NCBI RefSeq assembly: GCF_019977295.1 | Contig: NZ_AP024651.1 | Coordinates: forward strand, 248,001 to 312,000 | DNA length: 64,000 bases | Direction of reading: 5' to 3' | DNA from: Arthrobacter sp. StoSoilB20 | GTDB taxonomy: Bacteria > Actinomycetota > Actinomycetes > Actinomycetales > Micrococcaceae | In this document: piece after piece, positions 40,743 through 49,814 of the stretch | How the letters are laid out: the number at the start of each line of letters is the position of its first letter | Numbering within the stretch: the stretch's first letter is position 1 | Translations under genes and position numbers: made by a program | Notes under the pieces: generated by a model | Told to the model about the DNA's origin: nothing | Database searches by the model: none | Seen by the model: the letters and a program-made list of their open reading frames with translations, nothing else

Positions 40743-42725
40743 TCAAGCACCTGCCGCCGGAGTCCAGTCACCCAGGAATGTTTCCTTGGTGAACTTGAGG
40801 GCGTCTGTGGGCGTGAGCTGCGGATGGAACCCGTTGACGTAAGCCCCTGGCCCCGTGTTGTTGTACTCGGCAAACCGGCCCTCGGTCCACGCATGCCCGC
40901 TCATGTCCGACCAACCCTGCACCGCGATGTGGCTGCCCAGCTGTGACTCGCGGATGACGGCCATGGGGTGGGCTTCGGGATCGCTGCTGGCAAACCAGGG
41001 CCGGCCCAGGCTAACGGTCCCGGGAGCGGCATCGGAGGTGAGGGTGCTGTTGACGATCAGGAAGCCGTACGGGTTGGAGTTCTTGGTGCTCGGAGCCACG
41101 ATGTAGCCGTTGTTGGTGTCGCTTCCGCGGTCCAGGGAGTGGATGGTGCAAGCGTCAAAGACAGCGGTGCCCCGGCCGTAGAGGAAGTCCACGTCGCCTT
41201 CGATGTAGCAGTCCTTCAGGTAGGTCCGCGCGGTCGCGTCCCGGCCGGCAGTGTCGGCGAGGTAGGTGTCTTGGTTTCCCAGGAACCTGGTGTTTTCGAA
41301 GAGTACGCGGTCCGCCACGGTCCTGACCGCGAGGGCCTGGCTTCCACCGTTGACGGCTTCGTCGTAGGCGTTCTCCACGGTGAGGTTGCGGACGGTAGTG
41401 TCCTGCGCCAGGACGTTGAGTGTGGCGCTGCCCGCTGCGCCCCACGTGCCGCCGAAGAACTTGGCACCGTTGGCGGGGGTGTCGTAGGAGATCACGACGT
41501 CGGACGGGTTACCTGTTGATCCTTGCAGCGTCACGTTGGGCCGGTCAGCCCAAATGTTGACCGCTTCCCTGTAGAAGCCCGGCTTGATAGTGATGGTCCG
41601 GGGTTCGGTATTGCCCACGGGAATCGAGCCGATGGCGGCTTGGACGCTGCCGAAGTCGCCGGTGCCGTCCAGCGCGACGGTGACTTCCGTCGTCGTGCTT
41701 GATGCCTTGTTTCCGCGTGGTCCGGCGCTCGAAGTGACCAGGCGTGGCACGTTGGTGGCCTCGTCCTTGGCGTAGGCGTAGGACTGCGTGGGGTCGAAGG
41801 CGGTGCCGATGTTGTCCTTGCGGCCGCGGGTGGCATCGAAGACGTTGTCGCGGTTGACGATCTCCGTTGCCGGGTCCTTGGCCACGACGGGATCAGCAAC
41901 AGCGGTGAAGTAGTTGCCTTCCAGGACCACCTTGGCGGCGTTGCGGCCCATCATTCCGTACTGCCCGATGTCCTGCAGGTAGTTGTTGTAAACGTGGGCT
42001 GCCGCGGTGTTGTCCAGGCTGAAGTTCCGTTGGACGGTGTTGCGGATCCAGTTGTGGTGGATGGTCATTTTGGTGACGGCATTGCTGGTCCAGCCCACAC
42101 CGAGTGCCTTGTTGTTGTCCGCGAAAATGTTCCACGAGTACGTGAGGTAATCGGAGTCCTTGCGGGTGTCGATCATGCCGTCACCCATGCGCTCAAACTT
42201 CATGTGGTCCACCCACACGTGGTGCGAGGTATCGAGCTGGATCCCGTCGCGGTCGTTGTCCGGGCGCTTTCCATCCCAGTCACCTGGAATGTAGGAGTCA
42301 CGGACTGTGAAGTTCCGGAAGATCACGTTGGAGACATTGATGAGTTTGAACCCGGCATTGACCAGTTCCACGCCTGCGCCGGTGCCAATGAAACTCTTGT
42401 TGGAGGAGACCGGAATCTTGACGTAGTCCGCGGCGGTGATGCTGCCCTTGACGAAGATGACCAGAGGCTCCTCAGCCGCGGCATAGGTTTTCAGCTCTTC
42501 CAGTGAAGAAGCGCTGACGTGCCGCCCGGCCTGGCCACCGGTGGTCCCCTCCAGTCCATTGCCGGGCAAGGACGCGAATCCGTCCGGCCGCTGCTTCCAT
42601 AATGCGGCGGCTTCGGTCGACGCGTCGGTTCCGCCGGGCTGGGACTCTGCCCTGGCGGGCACAGCGGTAAGGCTTCCAAGAATGACGACGGCGGTCACCG
42701 CGCCGAGCAGGCGTCGCAGGCGCAT
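40743..42725 (-). CDS. Bifunctional pectate lyase (PL1) - pectin methylesterase (CE8) fusion
   Basis: This 660-aa secreted enzyme has a Sec signal (about 1-26, LRRLLGAVTAVVILGSLTAVPARA). A PL1 pectate lyase domain follows (about 40-300: VWVDHMKFERMGDGMIDTRKD, HHNWIRNTVQRN), then a complete pectin methylesterase (about 335-650). The latter shows VALDGTGDFGSVQAAIG, RFLGNQDTYLAD (catalytic Gln/Asp), DVDFLYGRGTAVFD (Asp) and SLGRPWF (Arg). The esterase would remove methyl groups and so make substrate for the lyase. ATG at 42725 has AAAGGAG. It is third from the end of a five-gene pectin uptake and degradation transcript. Confidence 0.92.
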   Translation of the reverse strand: MRLRRLLGAVTAVVILGSLTAVPARAESQPGGTDASTEAAALWKQRPDGFASLPGNGLEGTTGGQAGRHVSASSLEELKTYAAAEEPLVIFVKGSITAADYVKIPVSSNKSFIGTGAGVELVNAGFKLINVSNVIFRNFTVRDSYIPGDWDGKRPDNDRDGIQLDTSHHVWVDHMKFERMGDGMIDTRKDSDYLTYSWNIFADNNKALGVGWTSNAVTKMTIHHNWIRNTVQRNFSLDNTAAAHVYNNYLQDIGQYGMMGRNAAKVVLEGNYFTAVADPVVAKDPATEIVNRDNVFDATRGRKDNIGTAFDPTQSYAYAKDEATNVPRLVTSSAGPRGNKASSTTTEVTVALDGTGDFGSVQAAIGSIPVGNTEPRTITIKPGFYREAVNIWADRPNVTLQGSTGNPSDVVISYDTPANGAKFFGGTWGAAGSATLNVLAQDTTVRNLTVENAYDEAVNGGSQALAVRTVADRVLFENTRFLGNQDTYLADTAGRDATARTYLKDCYIEGDVDFLYGRGTAVFDACTIHSLDRGSDTNNGYIVAPSTKNSNPYGFLIVNSTLTSDAAPGTVSLGRPWFASSDPEAHPMAVIRESQLGSHIAVQGWSDMSGHAWTEGRFAEYNNTGPGAYVNGFHPQLTPTDALKFTKETFLGDWTPAAGA

Positions 42726-42793
42726 GCAAAACTCCTTTGTCTTGTCAGTGTTGATCTGTCTGTAGTGGTCTTGCTGGCCCCGTGGTGGAGGGC

Positions 42794-43690
42794 CTACTTA
42801 AGCCCCGTGGTGGCAATGCCGTTGATCAAGTACTTCTGCCCGGCGATGAAGAAACCGATAATCGGTGCAATGGACACCACGGACATCGCAAACATGGGAC
42901 CCCACATGCTCTGGCCTTCGGAATCCATGAACGCGCGCAGGGCCAGGGGAACGGTGTACAAATCCTGGTTCTGGATATAAAGGAGCGGCCCGAAGAACTC
43001 GTTCCAGGTGGAGATGAACGTAAAGATCGCCGTGGTGGCCATGGCCGGAACACACAGCGGCAGGATCACCCGGATGAAGGTCCGGAAGGGGCCACAGCCG
43101 TCAATCTGCGCGGCGTCGTCCAGTTCCTTGGGCAGCGACTTCATGAACTGCACCATCAGGAAGATGAAGAAGGCATTGGTGGCCATGAAGTTGGGGACGA
43201 TCAGCGGGAGGTAGGTGTCCAGCCATCCCAGTTGGGAGAAAATGATGTACTGCGGAACCAACAGAACGTGGCCCGGCAACATCAGGGTTCCCAGCATGAG
43301 GGCAAAGAACAGTTTCCGACCGGTGAACTCCATCCGGGCGAAGGCGTAGGCTGCCAGCGCGCAGGAGAAGATATTGCCGATGATGGAGAAGACCACGATC
43401 ACCATCGAGTTGATCAGGTACACGTGGAAGGGCTGGTCCAGGGCGGTCCAACCCTGGGCGTAGTTGGAGAAGTCCCAGTTTTCCGGCCACAGTCCCAGCT
43501 GCCGGAAGATATCGTTGCTGGGCTTCAGCGAACTGGAGATCAGCCACAGCAGGGGATAGAGCATCACCAGCCCCACCAGGCAGAGGATCAGGTGCCGCGA
43601 AAAGCGGGAAGCCGGCGTGCCTGTCAGGGCATCTTCGGGCTGTTCCTGCTTGGCCAACTTGCGCTTGAGGGGTAGATCAAGGAGTGCCAT
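42794..43690 (-). CDS. ABC transporter permease, MalG type
   Basis: This 298-aa inner-membrane permease has six TM segments. The EAA-like cytoplasmic loop for the ATPase partner is in LPKELDDAAQIDGCGPFRTFIRV, and it has the MalG C-terminus (FFIAGQKYLINGIATTGLK). Together with the MalF-type gene and the binding protein upstream it forms a CUT1 importer, presumably for pectin oligosaccharides given the adjacent lyase genes. The ATPase is missing here, as usual for shared MsiK-type ATPases in actinobacteria. Confidence 0.94.
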   Translation of the reverse strand: MALLDLPLKRKLAKQEQPEDALTGTPASRFSRHLILCLVGLVMLYPLLWLISSSLKPSNDIFRQLGLWPENWDFSNYAQGWTALDQPFHVYLINSMVIVVFSIIGNIFSCALAAYAFARMEFTGRKLFFALMLGTLMLPGHVLLVPQYIIFSQLGWLDTYLPLIVPNFMATNAFFIFLMVQFMKSLPKELDDAAQIDGCGPFRTFIRVILPLCVPAMATTAIFTFISTWNEFFGPLLYIQNQDLYTVPLALRAFMDSEGQSMWGPMFAMSVVSIAPIIGFFIAGQKYLINGIATTGLK

Positions 43691-43699
43691 GAGGTTGCC

Positions 43700-44650
43700 T
43701 TAATTGTCGTAGAAGACCCAGAACTTGGATGCGATGAAATTGATGGCGGTGAAAATCGCGATGATCATCAACAGCAGCCAGGCCATGGCCGAGGCATACC
43801 CCATCTCGAACTCGGTGAAGCCCTTTTGGTACAGGTACAGGTTGTAGAACAGCGTTGAATCAGCCGGACCACCCGTACCACCACTCATCACGTAGCCCTG
43901 GGTGAACGTCTGGAACGAGCCGATGAGCTGCATGATGAGGTTGAAGAAGATGATGGGGCTGATCAGCGGCAGGGTAATGCTCCGGAACTGCCGCCACTTG
44001 GAGGCACCGTCAATGGATGCCGCCTCGTAGTACATGCCCGGCACCTGCCGCAGGCCCGCGAGGAAAATCACCATGGGAGAGCCGAAGGTCCACACGTTCA
44101 GCACAATCAGGGTGCTCAGTGAGAACTGCGGGTCGGTGACCCATGCCGGACCCTGGATCCCGAACAATCCGAGGAACCCGTTGACGATCCCGTCATTGCC
44201 GAAGATGTAGCGCCACAGCATCACGATCGCCACGCTCCCGCCCAGCAGGGAAGGAAGGTAGTACACCGAGCGGTAGATGGACAGGCCTTGGAGTCCCCGG
44301 TTCAGCACCAAAGCCACCAGCAACGCAACGGCCAGGGATATCGGCACGGACACGAACGTGTAAATGAAGGTGACCTTCAGCGACTGAAGGAGCCGGGGGT
44401 CCTCGAACATCGCCTGGAAGTTGGCGAGCCCCACAAAGTTCGGCTCGGTGAAGAGGTTGTAGTCCGTGAAGGCCAGGTACAGCGAGGCGAAGAACGGAAT
44501 GACAGTGAACAGCATCCCCAGGAACCAGGGGAGCAGGAACAGATATCCGGACCGCTGCTTTTTCCGCCGGGAAGGCCGGATGCGGGGCTTGCCGTTTCCT
44601 GTCAAAGCCGGGGCGGAAGAGCCGGCCGGCTGTTTGGTCAGAACCGACAT
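43700..44650 (-). CDS. ABC transporter permease, MalF type
   Basis: This 316-aa permease has six TM helices (the first after RPSRRKKQRSGYLFLLPWFLG) and the EAA loop PGMYYEAASIDGASKWRQFRSITLPLI. It pairs with the MalG-type permease, whose gene starts nine bases after its stop. Confidence 0.94.
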   Translation of the reverse strand: MSVLTKQPAGSSAPALTGNGKPRIRPSRRKKQRSGYLFLLPWFLGMLFTVIPFFASLYLAFTDYNLFTEPNFVGLANFQAMFEDPRLLQSLKVTFIYTFVSVPISLAVALLVALVLNRGLQGLSIYRSVYYLPSLLGGSVAIVMLWRYIFGNDGIVNGFLGLFGIQGPAWVTDPQFSLSTLIVLNVWTFGSPMVIFLAGLRQVPGMYYEAASIDGASKWRQFRSITLPLISPIIFFNLIMQLIGSFQTFTQGYVMSGGTGGPADSTLFYNLYLYQKGFTEFEMGYASAMAWLLLMIIAIFTAINFIASKFWVFYDN

Positions 44651-44683
44651 GGTGCCACCGTCCCCTCGGGAGTGGATCCGGAG

Positions 44684-45994
44684 CTACTTGTTGATGGCTG
44701 CATTGCTCTTCTCCATGAAGGTCTTCGCGGCATCGGCGGGACTTACACGGCCGAACTCCACTTCAGTGGTCAACTGCTTGAGGGTGTCGGCCACAACGCT
44801 GGCGCCCTTCGGATACACGTAGGCAGCAGGGAGTTCGTCTTCCTGGATGGCGGCCATCATGTCCACGAACGTCTTGTCATCGGCACTCAACTTGGGGGTG
44901 ATGGCCTCGGCCACCTCCGGGTTGATGGGGACGCCGCGCTGGGTAAGGACCTCGGCGGCGCCCTCGGCATCGTTGGTCAGGAAGTCCACCAACTTGGCTG
45001 CTTCCTTGGGGTGCTTGGACTTGGCAGCGATGGACCACAACATGGTGGGGTCCGCGGAGTAGCCCCGGCGCTCGCCGGTGGTTTCGCCCGGAATACGCAG
45101 CAGGACCACTTCACCTTCAACAGCCTCGTTGTAGCCCCGGAAGTTGTTGATGGGGATGATCTGGGAAGCCACAGTGCCCTTGGCCAGGTAGGACTGGGCG
45201 GGGGAACCGCCTATTTGTTCGAAGAACCCGGCGGGTGGGTAGCCCCCGGCTTTGCGGAGGTCCACGCTGTACTGGAACCAGTCCTCGATGGTTTTTGCGC
45301 TGACACCCAGCTTGTTGTCCTTGGTGTAGAAGTCTTCGCCGCGTTGGCGGGCCAGGATGATGGGTCCCGTTTCGGTGGCGACGTCGTAACCGGCCCCGTA
45401 GACTTTTCCGCCGGTCTTTTCGGTGACTTCGGTGGCGAACTTGGCGTAGTCCTCCCAGCTCCAGGTCTTGTCATCCGGGATGGTCACCCCTGCCTGGTCC
45501 GTGATGGTTTTGTTGACCACCATGCCAATGGTGGTGACGCCGGTGGCCAGGCCGTAGAGCTTGCCGTCCACCTCGCCGCGGCTCAGCGTGGTTTCGGGAA
45601 CCTTGTCCAGGTTCAGCTCGGGGAACGATTTGAGATCGGCCAGGGTGCCGCGTTGGGCGTATTCCAGGAGGCTTCGGTTGGCCATGGCCAGGACATCGGG
45701 CGGGTTGCCGCCGGCGAACCGGGTGGCGAGCTTGTCGGCGTAGGGGCCGCTGTCCTGGTATTCGGTCTTGACGGTGATGCCGGGGTTCTTCTTCTCAAAG
45801 ATCCGCAGGGCCGCTTCGGTCATTTTGGCACGGTTTGCATCGCCCCAGAACACGAAGTTCAACTCGACGTTTCCACCGCTGCCGGCCTGTGCGCCACCAC
45901 CTCCTCCGCAACCGGCGAGGGCCAAGCCGGCCGCGACCACTGCAGCCCCCAGGACCATCCTGCGTGGGATGGGAGTGCTTGCTGTCTTCTTCAT
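44684..45994 (-). CDS. Sugar ABC transporter substrate-binding lipoprotein
   Basis: This 436-aa lipoprotein has RRMVLGAAVVAAGLALAGC with Cys29 lipidated and a Gly-rich linker. The binding domain shows VELNFVFWGDANRAKMTEAALRIFEKKNPGITVKTEYQD, FAGGNPPDVLAM and GGKVYGAGYD. It is a CUT1 sugar-binding protein, likely for galacturonate-type oligomers released by the co-encoded pectinases. It is the first gene of the five-gene operon. Two GAAACTTTC-type palindromes upstream suggest LacI control. Confidence 0.94.
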   Translation of the reverse strand: MKKTASTPIPRRMVLGAAVVAAGLALAGCGGGGGAQAGSGGNVELNFVFWGDANRAKMTEAALRIFEKKNPGITVKTEYQDSGPYADKLATRFAGGNPPDVLAMANRSLLEYAQRGTLADLKSFPELNLDKVPETTLSRGEVDGKLYGLATGVTTIGMVVNKTITDQAGVTIPDDKTWSWEDYAKFATEVTEKTGGKVYGAGYDVATETGPIILARQRGEDFYTKDNKLGVSAKTIEDWFQYSVDLRKAGGYPPAGFFEQIGGSPAQSYLAKGTVASQIIPINNFRGYNEAVEGEVVLLRIPGETTGERRGYSADPTMLWSIAAKSKHPKEAAKLVDFLTNDAEGAAEVLTQRGVPINPEVAEAITPKLSADDKTFVDMMAAIQEDELPAAYVYPKGASVVADTLKQLTTEVEFGRVSPADAAKTFMEKSNAAINK

Positions 45995-46054
45995 TGAATG
46001 ACGCCTTTCTGATGTTCATGAGCAGAGGTGAATGATGACTTTCCAGCCGCATGA

Positions 46055-46073
46055 GTGCAGAAACTTTCTGCAC
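46055..46073. promoter_or_regulatory. LacI-type operator candidate, site 1
   Basis: GTGCAGAAACTTTCTGCAC is a 19-bp palindrome with a single central base, 61 bp before the binding-protein start. The GAAACTTTC core is like the operators of several actinobacterial LacI regulators of xylan and xyloside genes. The 45995-46318 gap holds these sites and both divergent promoters, and no gene. Confidence 0.65.
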
Positions 46074-46207
46074 TGAAAATTGATAGTGAGCCAAGCAACT
46101 GGCGCGAGTGGTGAGTTTCGGGAGGTGAAAAGTAGTGAGTAAACGATTTCTAGCAAGGAATTGCTGTGACTGTCAACACATCGAGGGAGCTCGGGAGAAA
46201 TTTATAT

Positions 46208-46220
46208 AAGAAACTTTCTT
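46208..46220. promoter_or_regulatory. LacI-type operator candidate, site 2
   Basis: AAGAAACTTTCTT is a 13-bp palindrome sharing the AGAAACTTTCT core of site 1. It lies about 100 bp before the DUF6807 gene in an AT-rich stretch. Together the two sites fit control of both divergent operons by the local LacI protein. Confidence 0.6.
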
Positions 46221-46318
46221 TACATGTTGCCGAACTCTTTCTGTCGTGTTTATGCTGATGTCCACAACTGCCACAGCTGCCCCAGCTGCACAATCCAACA
46301 CATCCCGAAGGGGGCCGA

Positions 46319-47200
46319 ATGGAAAGCTTCCACCTCAACGGAGCGTGCGTGATGCAGGAGAACGCCGGGCAGGACCTGCCGGGGATCGTTGCTCCCAGGC
46401 CCTACCTTCACCCCATCCGGACGATGACCGGAGTGGGCCTTACCGAGGCCGCACCGGAAGACCACCCACACCACTTGGGCTTGTCCCTGGCGTTCTCCGA
46501 CCTGAACGGAAGCAATTTCTGGGGAGGGTCAACGTACACGCAGAACGGCCCGGAGATCCTCCCCAACCATGGGCGCCAGATCGCCTCTGGCTGGGAGCAC
46601 AGAGCAGGCCAGACGGAAGCCGGCAGCGCAGAAGGAACCATTACCTGGATCAGCCACAGCAACGAGGCAGTGGCCAGCGAACAGCGGAGCTACCTTTACG
46701 GGGAGCACCCGGCCCCTAACACGTGGAGTCTTTCCTTTACCTCGGTGATCCGCCCCGCCGGTTCCGTGGAGCAACTGTCCGTATCGTCGTCGGCCGTTAA
46801 GGGACGTGCGGGAGCCGGCTACGGCGGCATCTTTTGGCGGTTTCCCGTCGGCGACGCACCGTCGCATGTGCTCTGTTCCTCAGGGGCAGGCGCCGGGGCA
46901 GCGCACGGTTCCCTGTCACCATGGCTCGTGGTGGGACTCCGGCACCAAGGCCAGGATGCCAGCGTGATCCTCGCCCAGGACTCCAGCCAGCTGCGTCCAT
47001 GGTTCGTGAGGACCGAGGGGTACATCGGCGCGGGCCCTGCCGTCGCGTGGGACAAGGCAGCATCGGCGGACCGGGACAATCCACTGATCCTCAGCCTCCA
47101 CGCAGTGATCCATGACGGCGCAGTGTCCACCAGCAGTCACGCCCAGGAACTCCTTCAGCAGCACTTTCACTTCAGCAACTCACCCGACAGGACACCATGA
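46319..47200 (+). CDS. DUF6807 (PmoA-like) protein
   Basis: This 293-aa beta-rich protein has HPIRTMTGVGLTEAAPEDHPHHLGLSLAFSDLNG near the start and GGIFWRFP, the pattern of the DUF6807/PmoA-like family often encoded beside glycosidases. No signal peptide. ATG at 46319 has AAGGGGG. The function in sugar catabolism is unproven. It overlaps the GH43 gene by four bases (ATGA), and the two probably share one transcript. Confidence 0.82.
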   Translation: MESFHLNGACVMQENAGQDLPGIVAPRPYLHPIRTMTGVGLTEAAPEDHPHHLGLSLAFSDLNGSNFWGGSTYTQNGPEILPNHGRQIASGWEHRAGQTEAGSAEGTITWISHSNEAVASEQRSYLYGEHPAPNTWSLSFTSVIRPAGSVEQLSVSSSAVKGRAGAGYGGIFWRFPVGDAPSHVLCSSGAGAGAAHGSLSPWLVVGLRHQGQDASVILAQDSSQLRPWFVRTEGYIGAGPAVAWDKAASADRDNPLILSLHAVIHDGAVSTSSHAQELLQQHFHFSNSPDRTP

Positions 47201-48786
47201 CCACCATGGGAAATCGACACCGCACGCGCGAATACAGCAACCCCATCCTCAACGCCGACTGGCCGGACCCGGACGCCGTCCAGGTTGGGGGCACCTATTA
47301 CCTGATTGCCTCCAGCTTCAACCGGGTCCCTGGCCTGCCCGTTCTGCGCTCCACCAACCTGGTGGATTGGGAACACATCGGGCATGCCCTCGCGGAACTT
47401 CCACAAACAAGCCACTACTCCCTGGTGCGCCACGGAAGCGGCGTATGGGCTCCCGCACTCCGCTATCACGACGGGAAGTTCTGGATCTTCTACCCGGACC
47501 CGGACCATGGAATCTTCGTCCTGAGCGCGGACAAAGCCGAAGGGCCGTGGAGCGCGCCGCACCTTTTGTACGCAGGCCGTGGCCTGATAGATCCGTGCCC
47601 GCTGTGGGACGACGACGGGCAGGCGTACCTCGTGCACGGCTGGGCAAAAAGCCGCATCGGGGTGAAGAACCGGCTGACAGTCCACCGGATGAGCCCCGAC
47701 GCCACACGATTGCTGGACCACGGGACGCACGTCATCAACGGCGAAGACCTGCCCGGATTCACCACGCTGGAGGGCCCCAAGTTCTACAAGCGCGATGACT
47801 GGTACTGGATCTTCGCGCCCGCCGGCGGGGTCTCCACCGGGTGGCAGTCGGTGTTCCGTTCCCGCTCGCCGTTCGGGCCTTATCAGGAACGCCGGGTGCT
47901 GGAGCAGGGCGATTCGCCGGTGAACGGCCCCCACCAGGGCGCCTGGGTCACCACTCCCGAGGGCCAGGATTGGTTCCTGCACTTCCAGGACCGCGGAGCT
48001 TACGGCCGGGTTGTCCATCTCCAACCCATGGGTTGGGACGCGGACGGCTGGCCATGGATGGGCAAAACAGCGGACGACGGCGGACCGGGAACCCCGGTTT
48101 TGACCCACCCCTATCCGGCGGGTACTTCGCCCGAAGCCGTGGCACCTCCAGCCAGCGACAATTTCACCACTCCCGGACTGGGGCCGCAGTGGCACTGGCA
48201 GGCCAACCCCCGCAAGGAGTGGTTTTCCACCTGTGGAGGAGGGCACCTGGTCCTGCGTCCGCAGGCCAACGATCCCATCAACCTCAGGGAGCTCCCCAAC
48301 GTCCTGGGCCAGATCCTCCCCGGCGTTCCGTCCACCTTCACTACCACCCTGGAACTTGACGATGTCCCGGCAGGCACCAGGGCCGGCGTCGTGGTTCTTG
48401 GCCAGCGGTACGCCTGGTTGGGGATCGTGCGGACGGGCGACGGGTACGTCCTGGGCAGCGGCACCGGCAGCGAAGGTCCCCACGAGCTTCCCGTCGGGCG
48501 GGCCGTGGACCTTCCCGGGCCACGGATCGAACTGCAGATCCGCACGGACCAGACCCCCCGGGCATCGTTTGCCTGGCGGGTGGGTCCCACGGATCCCTGG
48601 CAGATTCCGCTCTGGGATTTTGATGTGGTGGAGGGACGCTGGATCGGGGCTGAGCTGGGGATTTTCACGGCTTTACCGCTGGGTTCGCGCGAAAGTGGCA
48701 GTGTTATCGTTGGACCCGTGCGGGTCGAAACTTCGCCGGTCCGCCGGTCGACCGCTCCGCGCATTGCCGCCGCAGTTTCCCCATGA
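47197..48786 (+). CDS. Glycoside hydrolase family 43 (beta-xylosidase/arabinofuranosidase type)
   Basis: This 529-aa intracellular enzyme has NPILNADWPDPDAVQVGGTYYLIASSF (catalytic base Asp) and HGSGVWAPALRYHDGKFWIFYPDP. DPCPLWDDDGQAYLVHGWA, with the pKa-modulating Asp, and EGPKFYKRDDWYWIFAPAGG, with the acid Glu, follow. The C-terminal beta-sandwich (about 315-529) is DNFTTPGLGPQWHWQANPRKEW. It hydrolyses arabino- or xylo-oligosaccharides, here possibly the side chains of pectin. It overlaps both neighbours by four bases. Confidence 0.92.
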   Translation: MTTMGNRHRTREYSNPILNADWPDPDAVQVGGTYYLIASSFNRVPGLPVLRSTNLVDWEHIGHALAELPQTSHYSLVRHGSGVWAPALRYHDGKFWIFYPDPDHGIFVLSADKAEGPWSAPHLLYAGRGLIDPCPLWDDDGQAYLVHGWAKSRIGVKNRLTVHRMSPDATRLLDHGTHVINGEDLPGFTTLEGPKFYKRDDWYWIFAPAGGVSTGWQSVFRSRSPFGPYQERRVLEQGDSPVNGPHQGAWVTTPEGQDWFLHFQDRGAYGRVVHLQPMGWDADGWPWMGKTADDGGPGTPVLTHPYPAGTSPEAVAPPASDNFTTPGLGPQWHWQANPRKEWFSTCGGGHLVLRPQANDPINLRELPNVLGQILPGVPSTFTTTLELDDVPAGTRAGVVVLGQRYAWLGIVRTGDGYVLGSGTGSEGPHELPVGRAVDLPGPRIELQIRTDQTPRASFAWRVGPTDPWQIPLWDFDVVEGRWIGAELGIFTALPLGSRESGSVIVGPVRVETSPVRRSTAPRIAAAVSP

Positions 48787-49814
48787 GTTCAAGGACCGCC
48801 CCGTTGACCGCCACCCCACGCCCCAGGATTGCTGATGTGGCTGCGGCTGCGGGTGTCTCCGTACCCACTGTTTCCAAAGTGCTGAACGGCCGATCCCACG
48901 TCTCCGAAGCCACGCGCGCACGCGTCCGGAAGGCGTTGGAGGAGCTCGACTACACCAAGCGGAACACCGTCACGGAGCCCGGCCTGCTGCAACTTGTGGT
49001 GAACAACTTCGATTCCCCCTGGGTCCTGGAAACCATGGAAGGGGTGGAAGCGGCCGCTGCGCGGCTCGGATATACCGTGGCGTACACGCGGGCCGTGAAT
49101 GCCACAGTGGAGAACTGGCAGAAACTCCGGGAGCCCTCCAGCAACCGCCTTGACGGGGTGATGCTGCTGGCGCCGCGCCAAGGGTCGGCGCTGGTGGACC
49201 AAGCCCGGGCGTTGAACATTCCTGCCGTCGCCATCGATCCCGAGGGGTCGGAGGGGCTGCAGATTCCCAGCGTCAGCCCGGCGTCGTTCTCCGGAGCACT
49301 GGCAGCGGTGTCCCATCTGTTGAGCCTGGGCCATCAGCGCATCGGCATCATTACGGGCCGGGTACACAGCCCCGGCCATGGCCGCGCCCGCTACGCTGCC
49401 TACGCCGCCGCCTTGCACGAAGCCGGGCTGCCGGTATTGCCGGAGTTCGTGCGCGACGGCGACTTCAGCATCGAGTCCGGCCTTCGCCTGGGCGGCGAGC
49501 TCCTTGACCTTCCCGAGCGGCCCACCGCGATCTTCACGGGCAGCGACCTGCAGGCGCTGGGCGTCATGAACGCTGCAGCACAGCGGTCCTTGCGCATTCC
49601 GGCAGACCTCAGTGTTGTGGGCTTTGACGACATCGCCCAAGCGGCGCTGACTTCACCACCCCTGACCACGGTCCGGCAGCCCCTGGCCCAATTGGCGTCG
49701 ATGGCCGTGGGCATTCTGGCGGACCAGATCGAGCAGCCGGACCTTGGTTCCTCAGCAGCCCTTGAGGTGGCCACGGAGCTGGTAGTTCGCGCCAGCACCG
49801 CCCCGCCTAACTAG
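48783..49814 (+). CDS. LacI-family regulator of the pectin locus
   Basis: This 343-aa LacI protein has HTH RIADVAAAAGVSVPTVSKVLNG, hinge YTKRNTV and effector domain ending in VVGFDDIAQAALTSPPLTTVRQPL. Translation is coupled to GH43 through an ATGA overlap. It most likely binds the GAAACTTTC palindromes upstream. Its stop overlaps that of the convergent ThDP gene (CTAG). Confidence 0.92.
   Translation: MSSRTAPLTATPRPRIADVAAAAGVSVPTVSKVLNGRSHVSEATRARVRKALEELDYTKRNTVTEPGLLQLVVNNFDSPWVLETMEGVEAAAARLGYTVAYTRAVNATVENWQKLREPSSNRLDGVMLLAPRQGSALVDQARALNIPAVAIDPEGSEGLQIPSVSPASFSGALAAVSHLLSLGHQRIGIITGRVHSPGHGRARYAAYAAALHEAGLPVLPEFVRDGDFSIESGLRLGGELLDLPERPTAIFTGSDLQALGVMNAAAQRSLRIPADLSVVGFDDIAQAALTSPPLTTVRQPLAQLASMAVGILADQIEQPDLGSSAALEVATELVVRASTAPPN

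Noticed and set aside
39200..40792. 530-codon plus-strand open frame opposite the second pectate lyase
   Set aside because: Antisense shadow of a well-supported gene; low-complexity, His/Gln/Val-rich translation without motifs.
44288..45997. 569-codon plus-strand frame opposite the ABC transporter genes
   Set aside because: It crosses two convincing genes on the other strand and shows no domain or ribosome binding site.
47167..48483. 438-codon minus-strand frame opposite GH43
   Set aside because: GH43 motifs are all intact on the plus strand; the antisense frame has no recognisable domain.
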